DNA of 64,000 bases from Earliella scabrosa (taxonomy: Eukaryota > Basidiomycota > Agaricomycetes > Polyporales > Polyporaceae), in the NCBI GenBank assembly GCA_022605405.1, contig JABYQQ010000012.1, forward strand, positions 682,001 to 746,000. Direction: 5' to 3'. Below the pieces are notes generated by a model, which was given only the letters and a program-made list of their open reading frames with translations, was not told the origin of the DNA and ran no database searches. Both the position numbers and the translations under genes were made by a program. Below, one piece after another: positions 11,037 through 22,551 of this stretch; positions within the stretch are counted from its first letter, which is position 1, and every line of letters begins with the position of its first letter.

Positions 11037-13128
11037 CTCATGCCCTTGGGCACGGAGATTCGCGGACCATCTTCTCCGGCCGCAACTCGTTTCCATGTCT
11101 TCTAACCAGGCGGCGCGAGTCGAAGTCGCTGATCGCCAGTCCTACAATGTTCGATGTCGGTCCCGGCAGCTCTTGTCCTTGACCGCTCCATACAGCGACG
11201 CGAGATATGAGATAGAAGACTTACCGTCCTCTCCCGTATGCCTCCTTGACTGGCGTGGTTGCGGCGATGGCGGCGGTGGTTAGGCCTCACAAGCGCCGGC
11301 GCGACGTCGGTTCGAACTGTGGCGGACGACATTGCGGATGGAATCGACGGTGGCGAACGACATAGAGGCGACTATTGCGGTGTCAGGCATCCATGGTGAG
11401 TGGATGGCGTGCGTCGCGACCGCAGGGGGCTCACCAATGCAGCAGGGGCGACCGACGGTGGCGTCAACCTCAGCCTCGCGTTGCATGTATGGCGACGAAG
11501 GTGAGCGCGGTCCCTAGGAAAGGACGCAGCGACGTGCAGGGGATAGAGACTGGAATAGATGAGGGATGGGGATGGGGGTCCGAGAGGGAAGAGGACAAGG
11601 TGCGTTCGTGATCAAGCCGCCCACTGGGCGCGTTCTTATACCCCCGCCCCAGTTCACACTCCGCGACGCGGGGATTTCCCGGCCAGCCTCCGCCCACATA
11701 CAGCTCGCTATTGTTCTCTCTTTGGGATAGCGCAGCGCCCAGATATCGCTGAGATATCGTCCCCGCCTCACGCTCTACTCGGAATCCTAGGATATCCGCC
11801 GCATTCACCGCCCGACACCGCCCTGGTTACTTCTCGAAGCTCTCTGTATACGCTGCCCCGTCCATCGTGGCTATCAACGTATCTACGTCGCTCATGGCGT
11901 GCTGGGCGGTGAAGCGAACAGACGAGAGGACTGAAAGAGGCGGACATGGTCGACGCCACAATGGTTTGGCCAGCCACCAGGCGAGCGCCAACGCGTGACA
12001 TACGGGGCGTGTCGTGCACGGGACCAGTCACGCTCGGGCGCTCCCTGAGACTGACCTCCTGACCTCCTCCCCGTCTTCTGGCTTCATCGCCAGACGAGCT
12101 CTTGAGCTTAAACGACTTCTCATTCATGAGCTTATGCAGCCAATGGGCACGTCCAGCCCGCGTGCACACTTAAAAGGTATCCTTGTCTACCGGAACCGCC
12201 GCCGAAGCTTCCGGCTTCCCAGGTTGGAGTACCGTAGCATCTCAGACTACGGCCGGTCAGTTCTCTACCTTGGGTCGCATACATGCTGCAGAACTCGAGC
12301 GGGGTGGACGCGGCTGACCCACTGCCACCAGAATATATAGGTATTAAGCCTCCAAGAGGAACTAGCTTTCGTTAACGCATTCGGTCTACTAACTGTCGTC
12401 GTGGTTCACGGTTCATGTATAAAAAGCATGTCCATGCCAGTGGTACATATGATCGCTTGTGAGAAACCCGTTTAAAGGTCCCAATATGTTCGTGCGAGTC
12501 TACCTGTGCTGGGGAGACCTGAATGGTCCGATACTTATCGGTGCCAGAGTACTGTGGCACAGGCGACGAGCGCTCATGAGCAAGCAGTTGAGGTTCCTGG
12601 GCGGTGAATACACGCGCGTGGCCGGCAGCGTGAGCTTACACAGTTACATTGGAGGTGCACGCTCAAAGTAGGCATAGCAGGCGAGTGAATGCGGCGTGCG
12701 TCCGGGAAGGAGAACGTGCGAGGAGGGAGGAGACTGTGAGACACGAGCGTCGGGATCGGAGGGAGCCAAACTAGGGACAAACACGATGATGCATGTGCGG
12801 CGGATGCCTTGAAGCTTCCGCGCGGCGCTCTCTGCACGCCTCTCCCACCCTCCCCGCCCCTCGATATCCGACCCCGTCCGCCTCTCTCCCTCCCGCCAAC
12901 ACCCTCCGCCCCGGCCACCATCTCGACCACGGTCAGCCTCTCCGCGTGCCACTCCGCTGCCTGCGTACTTCTCAACTTCTTCGACTCCAGCTTCTTGACC
13001 CGCGCCTTCCATCGTGCTGCAGCTCCCTCCTCCCCGACAGCACTCTCCCGCAGCACGCGTTGACACCTCATATAGGCACCTCCTGAGCACTCACCCAAGG
13101 ACATAACGCCCATCACCTCTCCACCGTC
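11037..13128. other. Intergenic, no gene recognised
   Basis: Many overlapping GC-rich open frames are present without motifs. The last 300 bases before 13129 are C/T-rich and probably contain the MAF1 promoter and leader. Nothing else can be supported. Confidence 0.5.
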
Positions 13129-14178
13129 ATGAAGTACATCGAGATCCCCGACCTCTCGCGGCTTGCTCAAGCACTTACCCACGAAGGTCCCGAATGCTCC
13201 GTCCACACGCGCATCGAGGCCTACAGCTGCAAGAACATCAAGCGCGACAAGAAGCTCTTCCGCAACCTCGAGAACGCGTACGCCGACGAGGTCTCGCACT
13301 CGCCCCCGCTCCCCTCCGACATGGCCCTCGACCGCGACTCCGAGATGACGCCCTTCGGGCCCATGCAGGAGCACCAGTCCCGCAAGACCCTCTACCTCCT
13401 CATCGCCACCCTCAACGTCGCGTTCCCCGACCACGAGTTCTCCGACGTCCGCCCGTACCACTTCAACCGCGAGGAGAGTGGCGCCAACGTCCTCAACGCC
13501 CTCAGCACCACCCTCGTCTCCCCGCACCGTTCAGGCCTCCATGCCCCACGCACGTACTCCTCGTACCCACCTTCCTCGTCGGACTTCTTCCCTTCATCCG
13601 TCCCCACCTCTTCTTCACCTCTCGACTACTATGTGAAGCCGAGCCCCCGCGCGCCGTCCAGAGCGCAGTCCGGCACCCACCCCACGCTGTACCAGTGTCT
13701 CGACAAACACATCAGCCTCTCGGAGTGCGAGGTGTACTCATACACGCCCGACCTCGAGTTTGACCCACACGCCAACGACTACTCCGATGAGGAGGACGAC
13801 ATCGCTTCCGTGGGAGATGAGGACCCGTCGAGCGACGAGGACACCCAGTTCCAGTTTGATGACTACGACGTCGACGAGGCGCCCACCCGCCGCCGGAGCA
13901 CCGGTGCAAGCGACGACTCCGACGAGCCCCCGTACGGCCGACCGCGACGGCGAGGCGCGCTGCTATGGAGCTCCCATTGGTTCTTCCTGAACCGGAAGCT
14001 GAAGCGAGTGTTGTTCATCTCCATCTGGGCGCGGTCGAAGGGCATTGCATCCTGGATGGACCAGGAGGTCGCGTACGGCTCACCTGGGAAGGTTTCGAAC
14101 GAACGGTTCCTCGGATGGGAAGGCGCGGTTGGTGCTGGCGCGCGAGCTATGGGTCTTAGCGCGAGTGCGAACCTGTGA
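13129..14178 (+). CDS. MAF1: MAF1, repressor of RNA polymerase III
   Basis: A single exon encodes 349 residues. The N-terminus MKYIEIPDLSRLAQAL with the following CSVHTRIEAYSCK is the conserved MAF1 A-box. The B-box includes TPFGPMQEHQSRKTLYLLIA and LNVAFPDHEFSDVRPYHF, and the C-box includes LSECEVYSYTPDLEFDP and WFFLNRKLKRVLFISIWA. MAF1 binds RNA polymerase III and represses tRNA and 5S transcription under stress; it shuttles between cytoplasm and nucleus under TORC1/PKA phosphorylation, as known from yeast and human. Here a Ser/Pro/Arg-rich linker (about residues 115-190) and an acidic linker (about residues 215-285) separate the boxes, as in other fungi; the Ser-rich linker would carry the regulatory phosphosites. 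The C-terminal 50 residues after IWARSK are Gly/Ala-rich and less conserved. A long open frame on the opposite strand is a codon-bias shadow. Confidence 0.95.
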   Translation: MKYIEIPDLSRLAQALTHEGPECSVHTRIEAYSCKNIKRDKKLFRNLENAYADEVSHSPPLPSDMALDRDSEMTPFGPMQEHQSRKTLYLLIATLNVAFPDHEFSDVRPYHFNREESGANVLNALSTTLVSPHRSGLHAPRTYSSYPPSSSDFFPSSVPTSSSPLDYYVKPSPRAPSRAQSGTHPTLYQCLDKHISLSECEVYSYTPDLEFDPHANDYSDEEDDIASVGDEDPSSDEDTQFQFDDYDVDEAPTRRRSTGASDDSDEPPYGRPRRRGALLWSSHWFFLNRKLKRVLFISIWARSKGIASWMDQEVAYGSPGKVSNERFLGWEGAVGAGARAMGLSASANL

Positions 14179-15505
14179 GGGCGAGGTGTACGGGTGCGAA
14201 TGATTCTTGATGGTATGTCTTCGTGCCTTCTTCCCTTCGTGGTGCTCAAGGACGGCGGCGTACAGGCAACCTGACATACGCCACTACACTCAGTATGAGT
14301 GCCCGCTTCTTGTCTCGATCTGTCCTTATCTTTGATATGTCTTCCCCCTGCTTCACCTATGCATCCTCGTCAGCTCCCATGTGTACACTAGCCACAGATA
14401 TCCCCTGCTTGCGTACCTTATTATTGGGACCGATGTTGACCGTCACGAGTTCCGTAGTTCTTCTGGATATTATATGCCTACCATACTGGACAATCTTCAA
14501 CACGAATGCCCCTGCTGCTTCTTGACGCACTTGCGATCGCGAAAGGCTGGAGAGGAACGGTTGGCTCAAGATGATGGAAGGTGAGGGAAGGGAGAGGGGA
14601 GTCATGCAACGCAGCGCCATAGATACATATATGCCCTGTCAAGATCAGCCGCACTCATGACTCACCCAGCGGCCTCACTGAGGCCCAACTGATCGGTGAG
14701 AGAGTGCAGACCACATCCTTACGTCTTCACGCACAGCGCAGAACCATGATCACGCAGCGAGAAGGCCGAGAGACGAACGAGGATGCGGTAATGAAGGACC
14801 GAACACATGCGTACGTACGGCCTGCATGGAAGAAGGGAGAGTGGGACTCCATAACTGCTGCTGGACGCCAGGACACATCCATCTGGCTGGCGCACGCATG
14901 TCCACTCGTATCGCTGTCTATTCGAGGGGAGCGTGAGCAAGTCTGAGCAAGTCGAGAAGCAGAGAAGGACGGGTATACGGACCGGGATAAGTAGATCTGG
15001 AAAAGTATCCGTCCGCCCGCTTTGGTATGTCGACGCAAATCGCGGACACCTACGCGTATCCTACCCTGGAATTAGCAGACTCACTAGCTACATGGCTCAC
15101 CATTGAGACACAATCCGAAAGTAGTCCTCCATGGACGTAAGTGGTCGAGGGGATTCAAACGAGCGTGGTGTGTGTATAGATGGGGCGGGAGCGGTCGGGT
15201 AACGTCCCGCAGATACTAAACGCATGTCTAGGGAGCGTGGAGAGTAGGATGGTGGTCAAGAGGCAAGCAAGAGGAAGACAGAGGATCGATATCGGATTGC
15301 GCAGGGAAAAAGTGTGAAGTCGATGTGAAGGTGTTCCAGGTTCCTTCTGCCACTTGCCAAACACGGACGGTAAATGTTACGTAATCCCTTCACCAAGACA
15401 TCCAATCACCCGAGTCGCGGTGACGTTCTTGCCAGCATCTTGTACACCTCCATCCAACCTCCATCTCGCGAAGGACCCACGCACAGTCATCGACCGTCCC
15501 GCGCT
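14179..15505. other. Intergenic, no gene recognised
   Basis: This 1.3-kb interval between MAF1 and the next gene holds only short frames without motifs. The last 130 bases include an in-frame extension upstream of the chosen start at 15506. Confidence 0.5.
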
Positions 15506-16042
15506 ATGAGCACTGTAGGCTACAAGGGAGACGGCGCACCCGTTGCGGCCGCGGCGGCACCTTCCCCGCCCATCGTCGAGCTGGCAAAGTTCCTCGGCCA
15601 CGTCCTGAACAGATCCTACGCCCTCATTTCCCGCACGACCATCGGCGTCCTCCTCTCGCTCCTCGCGCCCATATCCTTCCTCTACAGTCCGGTCGCGTAC
15701 CTCCTCGCGCCGGTATTCGTGCTCACGCGGGTGCTCCTCGACGTCTTCGTATTCACTCCGTACGCCATCGTCGTCTCCGTCGCGCACAACCTCTACCCGA
15801 TCTATGTCTTTGTCGGCTCCGCCGTGTTGTGCGCAATCGTGCTTGGCTTCTTTGCGCGCGCCGTGTCTACGGGAATCGTCCGCGCGATCTTCGCCCCACG
15901 AAAGCCGAGGCAGGACGTGGAGATGGAGGAGGATGTACCTGGTTCTGCAACTGAGCCGAGGGAGAAGAGCGCGATGAAACCCGCAGGGCCGAAGACGCGT
16001 GTACGCAAGCGGGTCTCTATCAAGGAGGACAAGGAGAGATAG
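15506..16042 (+). CDS. Small multi-pass membrane protein, 178 aa
   Basis: I do not recognise the family. The ATG at 15506 gives MSTVGYKGDGA followed by an Ala/Pro stretch; the frame is open further upstream, but that part looks non-coding. Three or four hydrophobic segments follow: ALISRTTIGVLLSLLAPISF, the stretch SPVAYLLAPVFVLTRVLLDV, the stretch FVFTPYAIVVSVAHNLYPIY, and VFVGSAVLCAIVLGFFARAV. The C-terminal 45 residues are charged, first acidic (DVEMEEDVP) then strongly basic (KTRVRKRVSIKEDKER), so the tail is probably cytosolic or nucleoplasmic. There is no signal peptide of the cleaved type. The arrangement of hydrophobic hairpins and a charged tail would suit an ER or nuclear-envelope protein, but this is inference. 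Confidence 0.72.
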   Translation: MSTVGYKGDGAPVAAAAAPSPPIVELAKFLGHVLNRSYALISRTTIGVLLSLLAPISFLYSPVAYLLAPVFVLTRVLLDVFVFTPYAIVVSVAHNLYPIYVFVGSAVLCAIVLGFFARAVSTGIVRAIFAPRKPRQDVEMEEDVPGSATEPREKSAMKPAGPKTRVRKRVSIKEDKER

Positions 16043-16180
16043 ACGGGGCGGGACACAGAGGTTAACTTTCCTGTAGGTATCCTCCTCGAGTGAGTCTTCA
16101 TGACTGTATGCGCTCCGTGTCCATCTAAAAGGACAAACTAGCATATCGCACGTAACAGGAGGCTGCCGGCCGTACGACTT

Positions 16181-18574
16181 TCAGTCATTCTTCTTGAAGG
16201 GACCTCCCCAGGACTGCTTAGTCCCGGCATCGAGAACGTCCTCTCCAAACATATGGACGGACCGCCTCGGGTGTGTAGGGATAATGACCTCAAAGCATCC
16301 GCTCTACCTTGTCGGCGCATCGATACAGGATTCAACTGCTAAGTACAACAGCCCACGGGAACACTCCAAGATACAGTAAACACGTGCTGCCCAGTATCCT
16401 ACGCTACGCACCGCCTAGTTGTCCTTGTTGCCATACGCTTTACCTAAACACGCCTGAGTCTGCTGCTCGGACTGTAAAGATGACCGGTACTTACCCTCAA
16501 TGAAGTCGTCTTGCTCCTCATTCGACAGCTCCTCAAGGGTCAACTGCTTCCCTTCCTTCAGCACCAACGTCGAGAAGATGCCCGTAAGCATGAAGAATGC
16601 GAAGATCTCCAGTCTATCCCACCATCAGTCTAGGACTACAGAGAAATCAACGCGGGCGACTCACAGGTGCGGCACGAACTTGTTGGGGCCCCCGATGTTC
16701 ACAAGCTTGCCGAAGCCGACCTGCGCGACGACCGCCCCGAGCTTCCCGCTCGCCGCAGCGATCCCAAACGCCGTCGACCGGTAGCGCGTCGGGAAGGACT
16801 CGGCGGGGAACAGAGACACCGTCGCGTTTGGGCCAAAGTTGGAGAAGTAGTTCGTCAAGCAGTACAGGAAGACGAACGCCTTGCGCGCCGAGCCCGTCGC
16901 CGTCAGCTGGTGGTAGGCAAAGCCTGTCGGAGCAAGCACAAGCTGTTAATCATGCATACACGACGGATGCGGAGAGAACGCGTACCCATGATGAGGTAGA
17001 GGATGGTGAGCATGACGAAGCCCATGAGCTGGATGGGCTTGCGTCCCCACCAATCGACCAGGAGGAATGTCGTCCACACGCCCGGGATGAGACCGGCCGC
17101 GGAGAGGATCATGTTCCCGATGGAGATGTTCTTCAGGTTGGCGTAGACGGCCTCTGTTCCTTTTAGCTGCGCATTCGGAGTGCCGAACCCTATCGCTTGC
17201 AGGATAATCGACGTGTTCAGACCCAGTCCATAGAAGGCGACCTATCCACCCGAAGCATCATCAGCGTATCATCTGTAGTATGGCGGCACGCGATGCTCAC
17301 GTCAATGGCAAACCACGAATAACACATCCCAATCAGCGGGACCAGATTTTCCCTCCTGCTGAAGAACTTCACGAAGTCCCTCCTCGTTGCCTTCGGCGCA
17401 CGCACGCGCTCCACGACCGCGTCCGAATCAACGTAGTATACGCCCGCCGAAAGGAAGTTCTCCACGTCCTGCGACGCCTGCCGCACGTTGCGCTCGACGT
17501 CCATCGTGAAGCGCGGTGTCTCGGGGATCGTGAGCCGGAAATAGAGCGCGATGGCCCCGGGGACGCAGCCCAGCCCGATGAGCAGGCGCCACATCGCGTC
17601 GATGTGCGGGAGGATCGCGGGGTCGTCGCGGAGCAGCGTGGGCTTGTATGCAGAGACAATCACAAAGGAGGTGAGCGCCGCGGCTGAGATGGGGCGCGAG
17701 CGGAAATGAGGAGAGGCGAGAGGAAGGCAGGACGAAGCAAGCACGCACCTAGTTGACCCCAGCCTTGGTTGGCTCCGACAGCGACCATCATGCGACCGCG
17801 AATGTTGGTGGACGCGAACTCGGAGGGAATGACCGAGGACAAAGGATAGTCTCCTCCGATGCCCACCCCCATGATGAACCGCCAGACGATGAGCACTCCG
17901 AAGATGTTCGCTGCATGGGCTTGTCCGGATAGTGCCTGCCCGAAGGACGCGACGATGATGAGCATCATCTCAATGCCATCTACACCCGCCCTTGCTCAGT
18001 CAGGACAAGCATGAGGATGTGTGGGGAACGTACACATGCGCTTGCGCCCGAATACGTCTGCGAGCCATCCGAATATGAGCTGTCCGAACACCGTACCAAC
18101 AGGCGTGGCCACTTTTATCCCTAGGTCTTGATTCTCGCTGAGCTTCTGGTCTGTGCAGTATCGGGAACATTTGTGAGTTGTACTTGTGCCCTGGAAGATA
18201 TACTTGGGACTCACTGTGTCCGTAGACATAACCCAACATGACTGCAGCGATATTGATGGCAAAGATGTCGTATCTAGATAAATCCGCGGGTGCGTCAAAC
18301 CTCCAGACAAGCAGGCAGGAGAAACACGCACGCATCCGTGAAGAATCCGACGCCGGCGACCAGAACGACCCTTACATGGAACCAACTGACAGCAGCGCAT
18401 TGAGGTCAGAATTGCTACGGTGAAGCAGAGGAGCACTGGGAGCTGCACTTACGAGAATCTCGCCTTGTCCACTTCGGCAAGTGTGGTCTTCCGTTTCTCG
18501 TTGAGGTCGTATCCATCATTCTTCCTGAGCTCGGGCAAGTAGGTAGTCGCGATGTCGGCGGATGTCCTGTCCAT
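16181..18574 (-). CDS. Pho84-type high-affinity inorganic phosphate:H+ symporter (MFS, PHS family)
   Basis: Ten exons (18453-18574, 18332-18385, 18215-18273, 18034-18150, 17749-17979, 17301-17683, 16986-17241, 16665-16923, 16495-16613, 16181-16242) join in phase to 553 residues, normal for the family. PHS hallmarks are visible: GFFTDAYDIFAIN in TM1, GWLADVFGRKRM (the MFS RxGRR-type loop between TM2 and TM3), the signature GVGIGGDYPLSSVIPSEFAS in TM4, the NQGWGQL motif, the central loop with PETPRFTMDVERNV, and in the second half LLVDWWGRKPIQLMGF and FPAESFPTRYRSTAFGIAAA. It would import phosphate with protons across the plasma membrane and in relatives is induced by phosphate starvation. The last intron (16243-16494, 252 bp) is far longer than the others and its acceptor is weaker. 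If it is not spliced, the protein ends 27 residues after the Glu codon at the junction, at a stop near 16412. Confidence 0.92.
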
Positions 18575-19550
18575 GGTCGGTCGTCGCGGAGGTGGCGACA
18601 GAGGGATTCGTAGAGCACATTGCTGGCTCTATAAGGGTCGGCAGATGGGCAGGAGAAGCTACCGTCTCAGGATCAATGAATGTCCACGAGACTTAGGCTC
18701 TTTCCCGGTATACGCAGGAGGCGACAGGATAGCCCGGGTGAAGTTAAGCTTCAGCCTGCCACTCGTCCGCATCGTTGGTTCCTGGCACGTTCGTGTCGAC
18801 GCTCTTCCATGGACGACAGATCGTGGAGCGGAGGATGACCTGGGACCTTGGCACTCGATACCACCCGAAAGAAGTGGGGAGCTGACGCTCTTCGCGGCCA
18901 CTGGGTGCGATGTATTTTGGGCAACATCAGCCACGAGGCGGGGCGCTCTGTACGACCGACTAGTAAAAGCAAGGATAACCACTGTTGGGGGAGAGAAGGT
19001 TGACGGCGCTCGCGCAAACAAGTGAAAAGCGTGTTGTGACCGGTTCCATGTAGCGTCGTGCGAGCGAAACCTTGCTAGGTGCAGGCACTGTCTCCCGTGC
19101 CGTTGCTGGAAGGTAGCAGTGACGAACGCGCATGAACCTTCGTCCTCGATAACGATACGGACCCTATATATATTCCGACGACCGCGGTGCTTGCAAAACG
19201 TTCAGATATGGCATCTTAGGGCTGTAGGTAGAGGATGTGAACTCACGAAGGTTTGCGACCTCGTTGCTCTCACAGCGGAATACCTGGCTCGTGACGTCGA
19301 CATGTATGGACAAAGGTAGGGTACCCTGCGCGGTGTATGCATTGTGTTCTTGATAGGAATGCCGTAGCATTAGGAATTCGCTATGGGTATTTGCGAGCGA
19401 CCTTCCCAACTGAAATGTTAGAGGACCAACGCGGAGGACCAACGCGTACCTAGTCATGCGATCATGATCTCTACACGCTAAACAGCTTGAACGATATCGA
19501 TGTGAAGTGCACGTACACAATGCGAGTGGCCAGGCAGTCATACTATACAC
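18575..19550. other. Intergenic, promoter side of the phosphate transporter gene
   Basis: No gene recognised. The region directly upstream of 18574 would contain the transporter promoter. I did not find an unambiguous Pho4-type CACGTG site close to the start. Confidence 0.45.
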
Positions 19551-19850
19551 GCTCAGGTGAGCCGCGGGTCGGTTCCGATATCTGGGAATTTTGGGTCGTC
19601 AGATAATTTCCGACCGGCGCTTCCATACTGGAGCGTTGTGCCCCAGGCATCGAACAGATATCGGGCAAACCGATATTGGAGCGAGGTCTAAGCGCCGGCC
19701 GGAAAATATCTGTTCGATACCCAGGACCGCCCGGGCAGATAACTTCCGACCAAATACCCAGGGCGCCCGGTGCACACCTGGGCGTGTAGGTGTGGGGGGC
19801 CGGAAATTAAATGAATTAATTATAATTAAATAAATTAAATCGAGGAGGAG
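19551..19850. repeat. Palindromic dispersed repeat, copy 1
   Basis: The block beginning CGCTCAGGTGAGCC and GGTTCCGATATCTGGGAAT recurs 1.07 kb downstream. Inside it, TTCCGACCGGCGCTT is answered by the inverted AAGCGCCGGCCGGAA, and ATCGAACAGATAT by ATATCTGTTCGAT, so much of 19600-19720 can fold back on itself. A further CAGATAACTTCCGACC follows at about 19737. The right side ends in an AT-rich tract of about 40 bp (AATTAATTATAATTAAATAA), exceptional for this GC-rich window. This looks like a small non-autonomous element of MITE type, but I could not identify terminal repeats or a target duplication. Confidence 0.65.
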
Positions 19851-20616
19851 GAGAGAGAGAATCGTGTTCCACATCCTTGCTCGTCCACAAGAACATCAAA
19901 ATGGGGGCTGACATGGGGCTGTCTTCTTCTAGACCTCTGGAAACGTCGCAGAATATGTGTCCAACAAGTGTACTTTGATTTTGTCGGGCGCGCTGACGCG
20001 CGCTTAGGCATGATATGAAAACGCACATAAATGTTGTACATTCACGACGAGACTTGCCATGCGAGCCACTTTTTCATGGCTGAATATCTTTGTTTGAATG
20101 TCGGCACATGGACAGGAAGTGATTTTGAGCTGTCTTGAGGGGCTATATGTCTCGGAGAGCGGCGCGCGCTAACGCGCGCGTCGGCATTTAATATCCATGC
20201 AGGTTCGAACTTTGTACTAGGGCGCATGCTCACTGTACCATAACCATTGGAGCTCAGGCGCATTGTTTTTATTTGTTTCAACACTCTGCTATCATGCATT
20301 TCAAGGTCGTCTGCATGCTGCTTTCCAAGTATACAGAACCGTTCAAGCCCAGATCACATGACCTTCATCAGCGTTTGAAACTCCGCTAGGTCCCAATGAC
20401 CACTCACTAGTATTGGAACGCAGTCGCCTCCACGTCGAGCAACATTTGCCTGGACCATGCTAAGATGTCCAGCATAGTAGTATTGAATTTGCATTGTCAT
20501 GGCTATGATTATACAGACATCAATCCTACAAAGACTCAGTGAAGACGGGCGTCTAGATATGTATGGTTGTGTTGATACGTATTTGGCTCGCGTTAGGTAT
20601 TTTCAAAGTCCGCTAC
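19851..20616. other. Spacer between two repeat copies
   Basis: No gene recognised. The sequence is less GC-rich than average. A small palindrome-like GCGCGCTGACGCGCGC (near 19987) recurs as GCGCGCGCTAACGCGCGCG (near 20163). Confidence 0.45.
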
Positions 20617-20775
20617 ACGCTCAGGTGAGCCCTGGGTCGGTTCCGATATCTGGGAATTCGGGGCTGCCAGATAATTTCCGACCGGCGCTTCAATACTGAA
20701 ACGTCATGGGCCAGACATCGAACAGATATCGCGCAAAGCGATATGGGCTCGATGACTAGGCGCCGGCCGCCAGAT
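20617..20775. repeat. Palindromic dispersed repeat, copy 2
   Basis: The copy starts ACACGCTCAGGTGAGCC and carries GGTCGGTTCCGATATCTGGG, then CCAGATAATTTCCGACCGGC, the ATCGAACAGATATCGCGC block and GGCGCCGGCCGCCAGAT. It is in the same orientation as the copy at 19551, with scattered substitutions. It ends near 20775, before the inverted second half seen in copy 1. Confidence 0.65.
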
Positions 20776-21260
20776 CACCGCCCAATCCCGGTGAAAAATG
20801 CCTCTGCCACCCTCCGCCAATATCTGCATATTTCTGCAGTGGCCTATCGCGGCGGAGAATGGCAGAAAAACGTGCAATGGCGCAGATGAGATCTGTGCTA
20901 TTCTGCCACGGTCTGCATCTCTCCGCCAGCCTGTCAATCCTTCTGCCAATTTCCGCCACGGTAGGTTTACGGGCGCACTTGGTTCTCATCTCATTTGGTA
21001 GGGCGTACGTCGGCTGGTATTCCCAAATTTAGCTACGTATACGGTACATCGCGGCCGACGTCTGCGCCTATCGCGCCCCGCCCCTCCTATGCCCTCTGCC
21101 CTGGTGCTCTCCGTCCTCACCCCGCCCCGCTCCCCGCCCCGCCTCGCCGCGCGCCCGCCGTTCCCGCCCTCTTGCCTCTGTGTCTCAACGGCTCGTCGTC
21201 GTCTCCCTCCAGTGCCCCCTCCCAACACCGTGCCATGCGACCTACACCCATGCCTGCACC
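20776..21260. other. Non-coding stretch with degenerate TCTGCC/TCCGCC motifs
   Basis: Between about 20805 and 20965 short words such as CTCTGCCACC, TCCGCCAATATCTGC, TTCTGCCACGGTCTGC, CTCTCCGCCAGCC and TTCTGCCAATTTCCGCCAC recur in both orientations, giving a loosely repetitive tract. No gene recognised. Confidence 0.4.
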
Positions 21261-21347
21261 CGCCCCGTCCATCCCCGCCCCGTCCATCCCCGCCCCGTCC
21301 ATCCCCACCCCGTCCATCCCCACCCCGTCCATCCCCGCCCCGTCCCC
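21261..21347 (+). repeat. 15-bp minisatellite, five copies plus a partial
   Basis: Five consecutive copies of CGCCCCGTCCATCCC or CACCCCGTCCATCCC, then CGCCCCGTCCCC. The period is a multiple of three, so an open frame reading Pro-Ala-Pro-Ser-Ile runs through it, but I see no sign of a real gene. Confidence 0.9.
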
Positions 21348-22551
21348 ATCTCCCTACTATCGCTCTCCTAATACAATCAATGACTTATACTTATAGAGGA
21401 GTGCTCACCTAATATATGCGGCTGACAGGGCGAGGGAACATTAGTGGGAGGACGGTACAGCAAGATGATGGTAGTAGTGAAAGAAGCGAGACACTCCGCG
21501 CATCCGCGCCTGTTGCAGGAGGTTATAGGCGTGTGATAGGCGACACCTCGGGTTTAACTATGCCTAGCCTGTAAGTCGCGTTTATCAGTTGCAAACATGT
21601 TAAGTATTTCGTCGCTGTTTCACGCGTATGGCCCAATGCAATAGGATAACTGTCGCAGGACTGTAGGTCGGTGCAATAGCCATGGCATCGTCTTGTGTTA
21701 CAACAGTGCGATAGCCGTGGCTCCGGTAACCCGTCAATCGGCTGTTGTCACGGACGACGGGTATCCTGTACCACGGCGTTTGCACGGCTATCGCACAAGG
21801 CGCCAGTTAACCTGTTTGTTGGGTGCTTCACGACTATCTTTCGTGGGTGTAGTTGCAGATAAGGCAGGTTACAGGAGTTAAGCAGTTAAACTCTGACTAA
21901 TCCATTACATAATGGAACGGGCGTGCTCCCCCTTGACCTTGAAGCCGCCTTTATGCTGCCTCTTTGATCCGGATACTCTTTGCCTGTCGCATCGGGCAAA
22001 AGTCGTGTAACACCGGTGTCACAGGAAAAATCTCTCATCCTGTCAAAGTCGTGGTACACTAGTGCGTCAGTTAAACGCCAAGTTTCGCCTGTCACACGCC
22101 TATAACCAGCTTAATAATCATAGGAATATCGCCGCCCAACACTGTACTTGTCATTCCCATAAGACTGTACACACCGACACACCAGTATGGCGGGCATAAT
22201 AGAATCTTGTGCGGGAGAGAATGCGGTCAAAAAGAGTCACAAGGCTTGCTTGCCGTTTACTCACCTAGCATGCTTTGTGCACCTCCCTCTGACCGCATCT
22301 TATCCAGTGGAAAGACCGATTTGCCCGCCGAGCAGGTATCACAGCACGCACCCAGTACGCCAAACACGAAAGCTCGAGTGTAGCGCAGTTCAGTGCCGGA
22401 GCAGCCCCGCAGTGCGACCCAGACGACAGGCAGCTTGATCCCGAATGGAGTAGCGCGCGACGGAGTTGCTTTGGAGCGATCGCTGGGGCTGGGACGGTGC
22501 TCGAGAGTGAATCAGCTCGAGGTCAAACAGAGCACTACCGCCCAGCTAGAA
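21348..22551. other. Intergenic, no gene recognised
   Basis: The stretch holds short frames only. Short inverted words occur (for example GTTATAGGCGTGTGATAGGCG near 21520 and CGCCTGTCACACGCCTATAAC near 22085), so the interval 21520-22105 is flanked by an imperfect inverted repeat of roughly 20 bp. This may mark a small transposon relic. Confidence 0.4.

Noticed and set aside
11290..11310. GGTTCGAAC T-loop-like sequence, possible tRNA
   Set aside because: The flanks do not form acceptor, D or anticodon arms. Similar words near 20200 and 34410 fail in the same way.
12574..13527. 317-codon minus-strand open frame overlapping the MAF1 start
   Set aside because: Its Gly/Glu/Val/Arg-rich composition is the antisense shadow of the MAF1 codons and GC-rich leader. 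It has no motif, and MAF1 on the other strand is unmistakable.
15377..16144. 255-codon minus-strand frame opposite the small membrane protein
   Set aside because: It is Glu/Arg/Asp-rich antisense of a hydrophobic coding region and has no motif of its own.
21041..21396. Proline-rich plus-strand ORF over the 15-bp minisatellite
   Set aside because: It consists of minisatellite translation and C-rich sequence, with no start context or splice signals supporting a gene.
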